Origin: Saprospiraceae bacterium
GTDB lineage: Bacteria > Bacteroidota > Bacteroidia > Chitinophagales > Saprospiraceae
Length of the DNA stretch: 64,000 nucleotides
Reading direction: 5' to 3'
NCBI GenBank assembly: GCA_028285545.1
Contig: JANQPA010000080.1
Location: 1-64,000 of the forward strand
Below are positions 37,947 to 46,386 of this stretch, piece after piece. The notes under the pieces were generated by a model. That model saw only the letters and a program-made list of their open reading frames with translations, made no database searches and was not told the DNA's origin. The translations under genes were made by a program, and so were the position numbers. The number at the start of each line of letters is the position of its first letter. The first letter of the stretch is position 1.

Positions 37947-39233
37947 ATGATGGATCTGAACCGCCGCTCTTTTCTCCGAAAATTTACAGGTTTTAGTACC
38001 GCCCTAAGTTTGCCTTTTTTTAGTACAGCTGCTGGAAAAAGCTTAATTAATGCTTTAGAATCGGCTCAATCCAAAAATCTAGATGAGTTAGTTACCGATG
38101 AAACCTTTTGGTATCAAATTAAGCAAGCTTACACTGTTTCACCTTCGATAGTGAATTTGAATAACGGTGGAGTATGTCCTCAGCCTAGGGTTGTGCAGGA
38201 AGCCGTTGAACGATATAATCGACTCAGTAATGAGGCTCCTTCTTATTACATGTGGCGTATTTTGGATCAAGGTAGGGAACCTTTGCGGGCTAAATTAGCA
38301 GACTTGGCTGGTTGTTCAAAGGAAGAACTGGCCATCAACAGAAATTCTTCTGAAGCTTTGGAAACGGCCATTTTTGGGATGCGCTTAAAGGCAGGTGATG
38401 AGGTCGTTCTAACCAAACAGGATTATCCCAACATGATTCACGCCTGGAAACAAAGAGCCCACCGGGATGGGGTGGTTTTGAAATGGCTAAACTTCGAATT
38501 TCCCATTGAAAATGATAAAGAAATTATAGATCGTTTTGTTGGGGCCTTTACTGAGAAAACAAAAGTAGTTCATATAACGCACCTCATTAACTGGATTGGG
38601 CAGCTTCTTCCTGCTCGTGCTATTGCAGATATAGCCCATGAGCGTGGGATAGAGGTTGTTATCGATGCCGCTCATTCATTTGCTCACCTGGATTATAAAA
38701 TCCCTGATTTAGGAGGAGATTATTTTGGAACCAGCTTGCATAAATGGTTATGTGCTCCCTTTGGAAGTGGTTTATTATATGTGAAAAAGGAGAAAATTGC
38801 CAATCTATATCCTTTGTTTGCTGCTCCGGAAGTAGAAAGTGATGACATACGGAAGTTTGAACATTTGGGAACCCGGTCTTTTGCCATTGAACAGGCCATC
38901 GGGCAGGCTGTCGACTTTCATCATATGATTGGCTCAGAGCGAAAGCAAGCCAGATTGCATTACCTGAAAAACTATTGGATTAATAAAGTCAAAGATTTGC
39001 CTGGTGTGAAAATCCACACTTCCCAGCAATTAAAATATTCCTGTGCCATTGCTATGTTTTCCATAGAGGGAAAAACTCCTGGTGAAGTTGCAAGTCATTT
39101 GTTTCGGCACTTCAAAGTACACACCGTGGGCATTAACTGGGAAAATATCCATGGGGTCAGGGTTACACCGAATGTATACACCACCACTCGCGATTTGGAT
39201 GTATTGGTGAAAGGGATTAAGGATATGGTTTGA
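37947..39233 (+). CDS. Class V PLP-dependent aminotransferase, Tat-exported
   Basis: 428 residues. A twin-arginine-type signal (NRRSFLRKFTGFSTALSLPFF, residues ~5-25) precedes a fold-type I PLP enzyme. PLP-binding features: NRNSSEALETAIFGM, VVIDAAHSFAHLD and the Schiff-base Lys in TSLHKWLCAPFGSG. It is like isopenicillin-N epimerase/cysteine-desulfurase-like proteins; the actual substrate is unknown. Export of a folded cofactor enzyme by Tat fits. A 14-bp perfect inverted repeat follows (39280-39331). Confidence 0.85.
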   Translation: MMDLNRRSFLRKFTGFSTALSLPFFSTAAGKSLINALESAQSKNLDELVTDETFWYQIKQAYTVSPSIVNLNNGGVCPQPRVVQEAVERYNRLSNEAPSYYMWRILDQGREPLRAKLADLAGCSKEELAINRNSSEALETAIFGMRLKAGDEVVLTKQDYPNMIHAWKQRAHRDGVVLKWLNFEFPIENDKEIIDRFVGAFTEKTKVVHITHLINWIGQLLPARAIADIAHERGIEVVIDAAHSFAHLDYKIPDLGGDYFGTSLHKWLCAPFGSGLLYVKKEKIANLYPLFAAPEVESDDIRKFEHLGTRSFAIEQAIGQAVDFHHMIGSERKQARLHYLKNYWINKVKDLPGVKIHTSQQLKYSCAIAMFSIEGKTPGEVASHLFRHFKVHTVGINWENIHGVRVTPNVYTTTRDLDVLVKGIKDMV

Positions 39234-39279
39234 TTTTTTGATGCTTCGAAACTACAATTATATGATTTTCTGATAGACA

Positions 39280-39331
39280 GTGAAAATCCGTGTAAATCTG
39301 TGTCAAAATAATTTTCGACACGGATTTTCAC
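39280..39331 (+). terminator. Hairpin after the aminotransferase gene
   Basis: 14-bp perfect inverted repeat (39280-39293 with 39318-39331), 24-nt loop, 47 bp after the stop codon. Confidence 0.55.
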
Positions 39332-39383
39332 AGGTAATCAACAACAAGGATATATATTACTAAACAATTTATTGCTAATTAAA

Positions 39384-40910
39384 ATGAATAAAATAGCTAC
39401 ACTCTTTTTATTAATACTTTTTGGGACTTCCTTAATCGCTCAGCCATCTATTGAAAAAATAGACGCCTATTTTGCCAAAGCCCAGAAAGAATGGAATATT
39501 CCGGGTTTCGCCATCGGTATTATCAAAGATGGTGAGATTGTTTTATCGAAGGGGTATGGAACTCTTGAAGAGGGTGGAAGTGATAAAGTGGATGGGAATA
39601 CCTTATTTGCAATAGCTTCCAATACCAAAGCCTTTATTTCTGCTTCTATAGCTCAGCTAGTAGATGAAGGAAAGTTAAACTGGGATGATCCGGTTATCAA
39701 GTACTTACCATATTTCGAATTATATGATGATTATGCTACTAACCATACTACAGTCCGAGATTTATTATGCCATCGGGCCGGCCTGGGAACTTACAGTGGA
39801 GATGCCATTTGGTATAAAAGCGAATATAGCGGTGAAGAGGTGGTCAAACGCATCAAGGCTGTGCCCCAGGCTTATGATTTCAGAAGTGGCTATGGCTATT
39901 CTAATCTAATGTTTATTACCGCAGGTGAAGTTATCAAGGCGGTCTCCGGTCAATCCTGGAATGACTATGCTGAAGATCATTTCTTTAAACCTTTGGGCAT
40001 GGACAGAACCATCACTTCGACCAATGATTTAGAGAAATTGGAGAATGTGGCTACTCCACATAAACCCATGAATGGGAAAAACAAAGCCATTGCCTGGACC
40101 AATTGGGATAATATGGGAGCAGCTGGGGGCATCATCTCTTCAGTAAATGATATGCTCAAATGGATGCAAGCTCAAGTTGATCAGGGCCAATTTGACGATG
40201 GCAGATTATTTAGTGCCAATCGTCAGATCGATTTCTGGACTCCCCATAATAGTTATCGGCTTAGTCAGGGGGCCAGAAATACCTATCCTTCTCGCCATTT
40301 TTCTGGATATGGCCTGGGATGGGGAGTATTTGACTATGGTGGTCGTTTCGTAGCTAGCCATAGTGGAGGTTATGATGGGATGTATTCCAGAGTAGCTGTT
40401 ATGCCTGAAGAAAAGTTAGGTTTTATTATCCTAACCAATTCGATGAAGGGTATTTCGAATCCTATGATGTATTATACTTTTGATCAATTCTTGCAAAAAG
40501 AAAGCCAAGATTGGAGTGCTTTTGGCTTGGCGGGACAAAAAAGAAGTGAACAAAGCCACCAAAGACGTTTGCAAAGAATAAAAGATAATCGCTTAGAGGG
40601 AACGAAACCTGCTTTGGACTTGGAAAAATATACGGGCTTATTCCGTTGTGAGATGTATGGAGACATTGAATTGAAAATGGAAGATGGAAAGCTGTCCATA
40701 GACTTTAAACCAGCTCCACAATTGGCTGCCACCCTTGATCATTGGCATTTGAACACCTTTGAGATTAAATGGAAGGAAGAGCATGCCTGGTTTGATTTTG
40801 GTACCCTTCAATTTATCTTGGATAATAATGGTCAGGTTCAAAAATTACAATTCGACGTTCCTAATTATGATATTTTCTTTCATGAAATTAATGCAGTGAG
40901 GGTTAATTAG
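39384..40910 (+). CDS. Serine hydrolase, beta-lactamase (class C/AmpC) family
   Basis: 508 residues. Signal peptide (to LIAQ, ~20). Beta-lactamase/DD-peptidase motifs are SNTK (Ser79, Lys82), the YSN in GYGYSN and HSGG. A C-terminal DUF3471-like domain (ALDLEKYTGLFRCEMYGDIEL) is typical of this family. Substrates range from peptides to lactams, with no way to choose. ATG 39384 gives the signal peptide. The stop codon is followed at once by a (CAATNN)n repeat. Confidence 0.9.
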   Translation: MNKIATLFLLILFGTSLIAQPSIEKIDAYFAKAQKEWNIPGFAIGIIKDGEIVLSKGYGTLEEGGSDKVDGNTLFAIASNTKAFISASIAQLVDEGKLNWDDPVIKYLPYFELYDDYATNHTTVRDLLCHRAGLGTYSGDAIWYKSEYSGEEVVKRIKAVPQAYDFRSGYGYSNLMFITAGEVIKAVSGQSWNDYAEDHFFKPLGMDRTITSTNDLEKLENVATPHKPMNGKNKAIAWTNWDNMGAAGGIISSVNDMLKWMQAQVDQGQFDDGRLFSANRQIDFWTPHNSYRLSQGARNTYPSRHFSGYGLGWGVFDYGGRFVASHSGGYDGMYSRVAVMPEEKLGFIILTNSMKGISNPMMYYTFDQFLQKESQDWSAFGLAGQKRSEQSHQRRLQRIKDNRLEGTKPALDLEKYTGLFRCEMYGDIELKMEDGKLSIDFKPAPQLAATLDHWHLNTFEIKWKEEHAWFDFGTLQFILDNNGQVQKLQFDVPNYDIFFHEINAVRVN

Positions 40911-41024
40911 CAATGTCAATATCAATATCAATGGCAATATCAATGGCAATATCAATGTCAATGTCAATGTCAATGGCAATGTCAATGTCAATGTCAATGT
41001 CAATGTCAATGGCAATGGCAATGG
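40911..41024 (+). repeat. (CAATNN)x19 hexanucleotide array
   Basis: Nineteen 6-bp units (CAATGT, CAATAT or CAATGG) starting directly after the stop codon of the serine hydrolase. It faces a complementary array (NNATTG) at 41041-41086 and can fold into a long hairpin. Confidence 0.95.
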
Positions 41025-41040
41025 TAGTTTATATTTTCTA

Positions 41041-41086
41041 ATTGAAATTGAAATTGAAATTGAAATTGAAATTGCGATTGCTATTG
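41041..41086 (+). repeat. (AAATTG)-type array complementary to the CAATNN array
   Basis: Units AAATTG, CGATTG and CTATTG, complementary to the CAATNN array upstream, separated by a 16-bp spacer. Confidence 0.85.
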
Positions 41087-41207
41087 AAATAGTGACATTT
41101 GTCATCAACTGCGAATATTTTTATCATAAAAATGCAGCTTGAAGAATTTTAACTTGTAATTGTTTTTGAAATTATGCTATAGATTTATCAGGCTAATACA
41201 TATGCTG

Positions 41208-41250
41208 AGTGGTCAAAGTACTTAAATGCACTTTGACCACTTTCTTTTTT
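41208..41250 (+). terminator. Intrinsic terminator
   Basis: A 12-bp perfect stem AGTGGTCAAAGT/ACTTTGACCACT (41208-41219 with 41230-41241), followed by TTCTTTTTT. It lies ~300 bp after the serine hydrolase, which leaves room for a small transcript between. Confidence 0.8.
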
Positions 41251-41321
41251 GCACCAGTCATAAAGGATAATTCATCCTTATTAAAAAGAGTAGTATTTTC
41301 ATCATAAAAACCAGCCCTGTT

Positions 41322-42560
41322 ATGAGGACCAAAAATGTAACTTTTCTCATCCTGTTCTTTACCTTTTTTCTGAAAAAAGGTTATTCACAAGATACCTTAC
41401 CACTTTATGAGCTTCATTTCTCCCAACAGATTATTGAAGATGTTGCCAATTCCAAAATCAGAAAATCCCGTGCAGCCTGGCGCTATACTTATATCGGCAG
41501 AGAAAAAGAAGCCATTGATATGTATGATTATGGAGTAGAGGATAGATGGGGATTTGATACACTCACTCAAGAAGGTTTACTGGATTTACAAAGATATCAA
41601 CCTATAGATGCTAAAACTTATATCTTAGAGCAGGCGGCAAAGCACCAGATGTTGATAATTAGCGAATCACATGTACTTCCAGCCCATCGTCATTTTTTAA
41701 AACAGATGCTTCCTGAACTTGTCAATATGGGCTATGATTATTTTGGGCTAGAGACATTGGCGAACTGCGATTTCATCAAAGAAATGGGATGGAGTATACC
41801 TTGCGATTCAGCAATCAGCAAAAGGGGATATCCATTGTTTTCTCCAGCGGCAGGCACTTATATTAGAGAACCTAGAATGTCCAATTTAATTAGAAAAGGA
41901 CATGAACTAGGTTTGAAAATCTTTTCCTATGAACAATTTAGTAAGGATAGAGAATTGGGGCAGGCAAAGAATATTAAAAAAATATTAGATAAAGATCCCA
42001 ATGCTCGAATCATTATTCTTTGTGGATTTGGCCACCTAATTGAAGCTTTTGATGAAGAAACTAAATATAATAATGGAAAGATTATGGCTTATCATCTAAA
42101 ACAGATGACTGGAATTGACCCCCTGACTGTTAACCAATATGTTTTGTCTGAAGCTGCCTTAGGTAGAGAAACACCTCATTATCGATATATCAATGCCCCC
42201 GGCCCAAGTGTTTTAGTAGATCCCGAAGGAAAGACCTACACTGGATTTCCCAGACATAATAAATTCGATATGCTGGTTTTTCATCCTCGAATGCAATATG
42301 TCTATCAAAGACCATCCTATTTGTATAATGATCCTGATTACCTTCCCTACTTTATTCCGAAAGAAAAAATTAAGATTGACTATCCAATTATAGTAAAAGC
42401 AATGAATGTTAAGGAATTAAAAGATGCCGTTCCGATTGATGTGATTGAACTCCGGAATGAAGGGGAAATAATTCCTTTAATTCTTCCTCAAGGGAGCTAT
42501 AAAATTATTTTGATCAATCCCCAAAAAGAAGTACAAGAACTAAAAGTTGAGTTAAAATAA
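41322..42560 (+). CDS. Secreted protein of unknown function, possibly ChaN/TraB-like
   Basis: 412 residues with a signal peptide (to GYSQ, ~23). The core has LIISESHVLPAHRHFLKQML, YFGLETL and IILCGFGHLIEAF, reminiscent of the ChaN/TraB/TIKI superfamily, where acidic and histidine residues in the E-x-H and GFGH segments form the metal site. This assignment is tentative and rests on motifs alone. Confidence 0.5.
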   Translation: MRTKNVTFLILFFTFFLKKGYSQDTLPLYELHFSQQIIEDVANSKIRKSRAAWRYTYIGREKEAIDMYDYGVEDRWGFDTLTQEGLLDLQRYQPIDAKTYILEQAAKHQMLIISESHVLPAHRHFLKQMLPELVNMGYDYFGLETLANCDFIKEMGWSIPCDSAISKRGYPLFSPAAGTYIREPRMSNLIRKGHELGLKIFSYEQFSKDRELGQAKNIKKILDKDPNARIIILCGFGHLIEAFDEETKYNNGKIMAYHLKQMTGIDPLTVNQYVLSEAALGRETPHYRYINAPGPSVLVDPEGKTYTGFPRHNKFDMLVFHPRMQYVYQRPSYLYNDPDYLPYFIPKEKIKIDYPIIVKAMNVKELKDAVPIDVIELRNEGEIIPLILPQGSYKIILINPQKEVQELKVELK

Positions 42561-42589
42561 TTATTCCTTGTTGAGAATTAATAAAAAAA

Positions 42590-42625
42590 GGAACGCACCG
42601 AAAGATGACAACTCAGTGCGTTTCC
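42590..42625 (+). terminator. Hairpin after the ChaN/TraB-like gene
   Basis: Arms GGAACGCAC (42590-42598) and GTGCGTTTCC (42616-42625) pair with a one-base bulge, 30 bp after the stop. Confidence 0.5.
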
Positions 42626-42730
42626 AAACCATTTTTTAACTAAAACCTCGCGTATGTAAAACATAGGTTCATATCGAGTGTTTATTATTTTTTTTGGAAG
42701 AAGTATGAAATCTGGAATTTTTGATATTAA

Positions 42731-42766
42731 TGGGGTATTAGGGTATTAGGTATTGGGGTATTGGGA
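42731..42766. repeat. Tandem repeat of GGGTATTA type
   Basis: A 7-8 bp unit repeated four or five times, abutting the 3' end of the minus-strand GT39 gene. Same unit family as 15117 and 19119. Confidence 0.85.
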
Positions 42767-42767
42767 G

Positions 42768-44447
42768 TTAATCTGGACTTCTTTTGAATACTACGAAACC
42801 ATTTTTATTGTAAACTTCTGTCAGATCTTGATATGGATCTAATTCTGGTACTCGATGAATTTTGGTGATCACATAAACCTCTTTATCAATATCTCCTGTA
42901 AGGCACCATTGTTTCCAAGCCTCTTTATCATTCATTTCAATTTCTTTTTGGATGGGCTGTTTTTTTCCATAAAAAAGACTGGCGTAGGTTTTATAACCAT
43001 GCGAAACGACATAACAATCTTCTTCTTTTTTACTTTCAAAAAACTCGATTGCAGCTCTTTGGGAATACCCTTCAATTCTTTTGATGAAAAAAATAAGAGT
43101 GAGCATCACAAAAATGGCAGTGCCCCCAAATAATATTGCTAAACCTCTATTCCAGTTTTGACGGTTAAAATTCCGGATGCTGAAGATCAAAATAGCCAGC
43201 AAAAGAAGACCAGGAATAATTTCTAGCCCGGTCCATTTAACCTCGGCTTCCAAATTGGCCACCGCAAAAGGATCATCAAATAGAGGAGCAAGCTGACTGG
43301 CATTCTGACCAATGATGGGCATAGCCACTACTACTAAAATATACAAGCTAGCAATTCCAATTAAACCTCCACGCATCCAATTATTCAATTTGATATCTCC
43401 TGCTATCATTTTATAAATAACAAATGCGGCCAGGTAGGTCAGCGGAAAATAACACATGGAAGAATAGTGGACAATCTTGGATTTAACGATGGTAAAAAGA
43501 ATCAAAACCACCCAAAATAAAAACTTCATCCACAGTCGAAAATCCTTCTGGTAGGGATGTTCCCCCTCAGTGTTTAGCTTGAAAAAGCTGCGAATGGCAA
43601 ATATAGATGCAGGGAAACATCCAACCAATAGCACCGCGAAATGATATCCTGGAAACCCCTTGTGTCCAGCATCGGGAGTGCTAAATAAACGATATTGATA
43701 TTTGTTAAACTCCTGAATAAACCAGGGGCCATTTTGTAGGTATTCTAAACCATACCAGGTAAAGGTTACTGCAGCAGCAGCAATGGTAAATAGCAAAAAT
43801 TGGGGAACATTAACATAGAACCGAAAACGCTGATAAACCCAATAAACAAACATGGTCAGTATACTTATTAAATAAGCAACCTGTCCTTTGGTCAAAATTC
43901 CAATTCCAATGGCAATTCCAGCCAATATCAAATAGGTCCACTTGCTTTTTTTAAGCTCAATACCCTCAAATTGATCTTTTTTCCAGTAAAATAAAATGAA
44001 CAAATAAATGCCTAGGAAAATGAAAAAATTAAAAATCGGATCTATTATTCCCGATTTAAAATATAGAAAGGGAAGTACTGAGCCAAAATAGGCTAAGGTC
44101 CAAATCAGGCCAAAGCGATGATTGTATAATTTACAGCCTATATTATAAATAAGAACCAATGTGGCTACACCGTAAAGGGCATTAGGCAAGCGCGCCGCAA
44201 ATTCTCCTACACCAAATGCTTTCATGGCCAAGAGCTGCATCCAGAAAAAGAAAGGAGGTTTTTCCCAAAAAGGAAGAAAGTTTACATATACCCGAAAATA
44301 CTGCTTGTTGATCATCATCTCCCGGGTGATCTCAGCAAAATTGATCTCATCCCAGTCAAAAAGATGGACCCCACCTAAAAAGGGAATAAAAAATAATGAA
44401 CCAATTAGAGCTATGTAGAGGGAATATTTTGTTTGTTGGTTTTGCAT
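42768..44447 (-). CDS. GT39/ArnT-like membrane glycosyltransferase
   Basis: About 559 residues from Met at 44447 (a longer start at 44498 adds sequence that looks non-coding). Twelve or so transmembrane helices. The first loop contains FDWDEINFAEITREMM, the catalytic Asp-Glu motif of GT-C family 39/83 glycosyltransferases, and KPPFFFW in the same region. These enzymes transfer sugars from polyprenyl-phosphate donors onto lipid A or proteins in the periplasm. The C-terminal soluble domain spans ~460-559. Confidence 0.87.
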   Translation of the reverse strand: MQNQQTKYSLYIALIGSLFFIPFLGGVHLFDWDEINFAEITREMMINKQYFRVYVNFLPFWEKPPFFFWMQLLAMKAFGVGEFAARLPNALYGVATLVLIYNIGCKLYNHRFGLIWTLAYFGSVLPFLYFKSGIIDPIFNFFIFLGIYLFILFYWKKDQFEGIELKKSKWTYLILAGIAIGIGILTKGQVAYLISILTMFVYWVYQRFRFYVNVPQFLLFTIAAAAVTFTWYGLEYLQNGPWFIQEFNKYQYRLFSTPDAGHKGFPGYHFAVLLVGCFPASIFAIRSFFKLNTEGEHPYQKDFRLWMKFLFWVVLILFTIVKSKIVHYSSMCYFPLTYLAAFVIYKMIAGDIKLNNWMRGGLIGIASLYILVVVAMPIIGQNASQLAPLFDDPFAVANLEAEVKWTGLEIIPGLLLLAILIFSIRNFNRQNWNRGLAILFGGTAIFVMLTLIFFIKRIEGYSQRAAIEFFESKKEEDCYVVSHGYKTYASLFYGKKQPIQKEIEMNDKEAWKQWCLTGDIDKEVYVITKIHRVPELDPYQDLTEVYNKNGFVVFKRSPD

Positions 44448-44529
44448 AAAGAAAATTTCAAGAGATATATAGAGATACCTTGAGACAATTAGAGACACAT
44501 TGATAAGGAGAAGTAATTTGAAGTATATA

Positions 44530-44633
44530 GAAGTAGTTAGAAATATTTTGAAGTAAGTAAAGGAGAAGAAATGTTGATCTAAATAAAAACAAGATACTTC
44601 TACCTTACTTCAACCAATATTTCTATTTACTTC
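44530..44633. repeat. Imperfect inverted repeat with AGAAATAT core
   Basis: Arms 44530-44557 and 44604-44633 are complementary with a few mismatches and a two-base indel. They lie between two minus-strand genes and may act as a terminator for the oxygenase gene. Confidence 0.5.
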
Positions 44634-44665
44634 CTTTGAATTCTGATCAACTAAATTTTCCTTAG

Positions 44666-44700
44666 TCAAAATTCAAAATTCAAAATTCAAAATTCAAAAT
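44666..44700. repeat. Tandem repeat (TCAAAAT)x5
   Basis: Five perfect 7-bp units, 5 bp from the 3' end of the minus-strand oxygenase gene at 44705. Confidence 0.95.
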
Positions 44701-44704
44701 TATG

Positions 44705-45568
44705 CTACTTCTTCCTCTTGCCAAAAAACAAATTCAATACCTTACTCACAAAATCATCATTAATCCCCAACTTCCCTTTTAGCCAGTTGTAAAGAGAGAT
44801 GGCCTGCTTGTCGAGATAAATAAAAAATCGTTTGAATCCATCATCTGGGCGAGCCTGATAATTTGTAGCTCTTTTCTTGGGAGCATTTTCTTCTTCCGTA
44901 AAATAATAAAGAGCAATAGATTTTCTGGTCATATCATCCGGGCATTGTATGGGGTCCGGAAGTCCATGATAAGAATCTTCATCCGTATTAAAAATAACAC
45001 AACGATTATATACAGGGCCGATTTTAGCGGCACATTCTTTCATGTCTCTGGTCCATAATTCTAAGTCCCCCTTGTATTCCGGGAGCCAATCTTCGTTTAA
45101 GTAAACCAAAACATTTACTCGGCGGCGCCAGTTTCTTTTATGTGGATGAACGGTAAAGTCAGCATGAATATTTAAAAAGCCACCTCTTTGAGTCTGATGT
45201 AATCCGCCTCCTTCCAGTGAGGGGTCTGCTTTCAAATTCTTGATACCGGTAAGTTTGCTTAATATCCTTAAAAATTCGTCACTGTTTAATTCTTTTATCA
45301 CCTCCTGAATAAAAGCAGGGATGAGGTCCATTTTATTTAAGCCGTGTTTTTTCTCGTTAAAATGTACATAATGTATCCAACCGCTGTCCTTAACGGCAGG
45401 AAAAGAATTCATGGCCTTTTGGGCGGCCCATTCTTCCAGGAAATTCTCGAATTGTCCATATGGGAAAGGATGAGCACTTTGATAATCATTAGCTTTCTCA
45501 TCAACAATAGCTTCCCATCTATTTAAGTCGAGGATCTTTTGCTGGGTGTCTTGTTGTACGGTGGTCAT
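44705..45568 (-). CDS. 2OG-Fe(II) dioxygenase (prolyl hydroxylase-like)
   Basis: 287 residues. The iron triad is visible: H-x-D in LNIHADFTVHP and the distal His in DSYHGLPDP, with a 2-oxoglutarate-binding Arg in TRKSIALYYF. WRRRVNVLVYLNEDW is the second strand of the double-stranded beta-helix. The C-terminal ~60 residues are basic and helical. Homologues are often annotated as proline hydroxylases or envelope-sugar modifiers; the substrate is unknown. Confidence 0.85.
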   Translation of the reverse strand: MTTVQQDTQQKILDLNRWEAIVDEKANDYQSAHPFPYGQFENFLEEWAAQKAMNSFPAVKDSGWIHYVHFNEKKHGLNKMDLIPAFIQEVIKELNSDEFLRILSKLTGIKNLKADPSLEGGGLHQTQRGGFLNIHADFTVHPHKRNWRRRVNVLVYLNEDWLPEYKGDLELWTRDMKECAAKIGPVYNRCVIFNTDEDSYHGLPDPIQCPDDMTRKSIALYYFTEEENAPKKRATNYQARPDDGFKRFFIYLDKQAISLYNWLKGKLGINDDFVSKVLNLFFGKRKK

Positions 45569-45639
45569 TGATTAAAGGTTTACGTTTTCTGAATAACGGT
45601 GCAAATATATTAAAAACTGGTCTTAGAGTATGGTTAAAA

Positions 45640-46374
45640 TTATTTCCCCCATTTTCTGAGCTGGTTTAAAGTAGCTTTTAGGTCTTTGGGTAGGGGCGCT
45701 TCCATGTTAAATAACGTTTGAGAAGAAGGATGGATTAGGGAAAGTTTGTGGGCGTGCAAACTTGATCGGGCCATAAGCGGCGATTCTATTTGATCCTTAG
45801 GTTTATTATAGGATTTTCTTTTAAACTCTGACAACATTAAAGCCTTCCGTCGATTATATAGAGCATCTACAGCCAAAGGGTGATGGATGGACTGAAGGTG
45901 TACCCTAATTTGATGAGTTCGGCCGGTATGAATTTGAACCTCAAGCCATGAAAAACTTTTGAAGGTTTCCAATACTTTAAAGGTACTCAATGCCGATTTG
46001 CCCTTTGAGCTACAGATCATCTTGCCTGCAATACTGGGGTGGGGAGCAATGGCCTTATCAATACGGCCTTCTTTTCCCAGGAAAACACCTTCACACAAGG
46101 CCAGATAAAATTTTTGAACTTCTCGATTTTCAAATTGAAGGGACAGAGATTTATGGGCAGCTTCAGTTTTTGCAAAAACCATAATACCACTGGTTTCTTT
46201 ATCTAATCGATGAACCAGGTATATTTTTTGAAATCGTTCACTTAACAAATGGTAAAGATTGGGTTTTTCGGGACTAAAGCGATCTGGTAGGCTTAGGACC
46301 TGCGGCGATTTATTAATGACAATGAGGTCATCGTCCTCATGAAGTAAATCATATGCTTTGCCCTTTTTTCCCAT
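45640..46374 (-). CDS. RluA-family pseudouridine synthase
   Basis: 244 residues. The catalytic motif HRLDKETSGIMVFAKT has the Asp in HRLD. It also has DDLIVINKSPQVLSLP, the later strand TGRTHQIRVHLQSIHHPL and LHAHKLSLIHP. It lacks an N-terminal S4 domain, as in the shorter RluA/TruC type enzymes. It modifies rRNA or tRNA uridines; the site is unknown. It is 12 bp from the fused ribF gene end and probably cotranscribed with it. Confidence 0.93.
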   Translation of the reverse strand: MGKKGKAYDLLHEDDDLIVINKSPQVLSLPDRFSPEKPNLYHLLSERFQKIYLVHRLDKETSGIMVFAKTEAAHKSLSLQFENREVQKFYLALCEGVFLGKEGRIDKAIAPHPSIAGKMICSSKGKSALSTFKVLETFKSFSWLEVQIHTGRTHQIRVHLQSIHHPLAVDALYNRRKALMLSEFKRKSYNKPKDQIESPLMARSSLHAHKLSLIHPSSQTLFNMEAPLPKDLKATLNQLRKWGK

Positions 46375-46386
46375 GCAAATAAGTTT

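Larger units (their letters stand above)
40911..41321. other. Intergenic region with facing arrays and a terminator
   Basis: About 411 bp. It holds the hexanucleotide array, its complementary array, about 120 bp of AT-rich sequence and a terminator at 41208. The minus-strand open frame across it is low-complexity only. Confidence 0.6.

Noticed and set aside
40845-41108. 87-codon minus-strand frame across the CAATNN arrays
   Set aside because: The translation is only low-complexity Ile/Ser and Leu/Thr repeats, a product of the hexanucleotide array.
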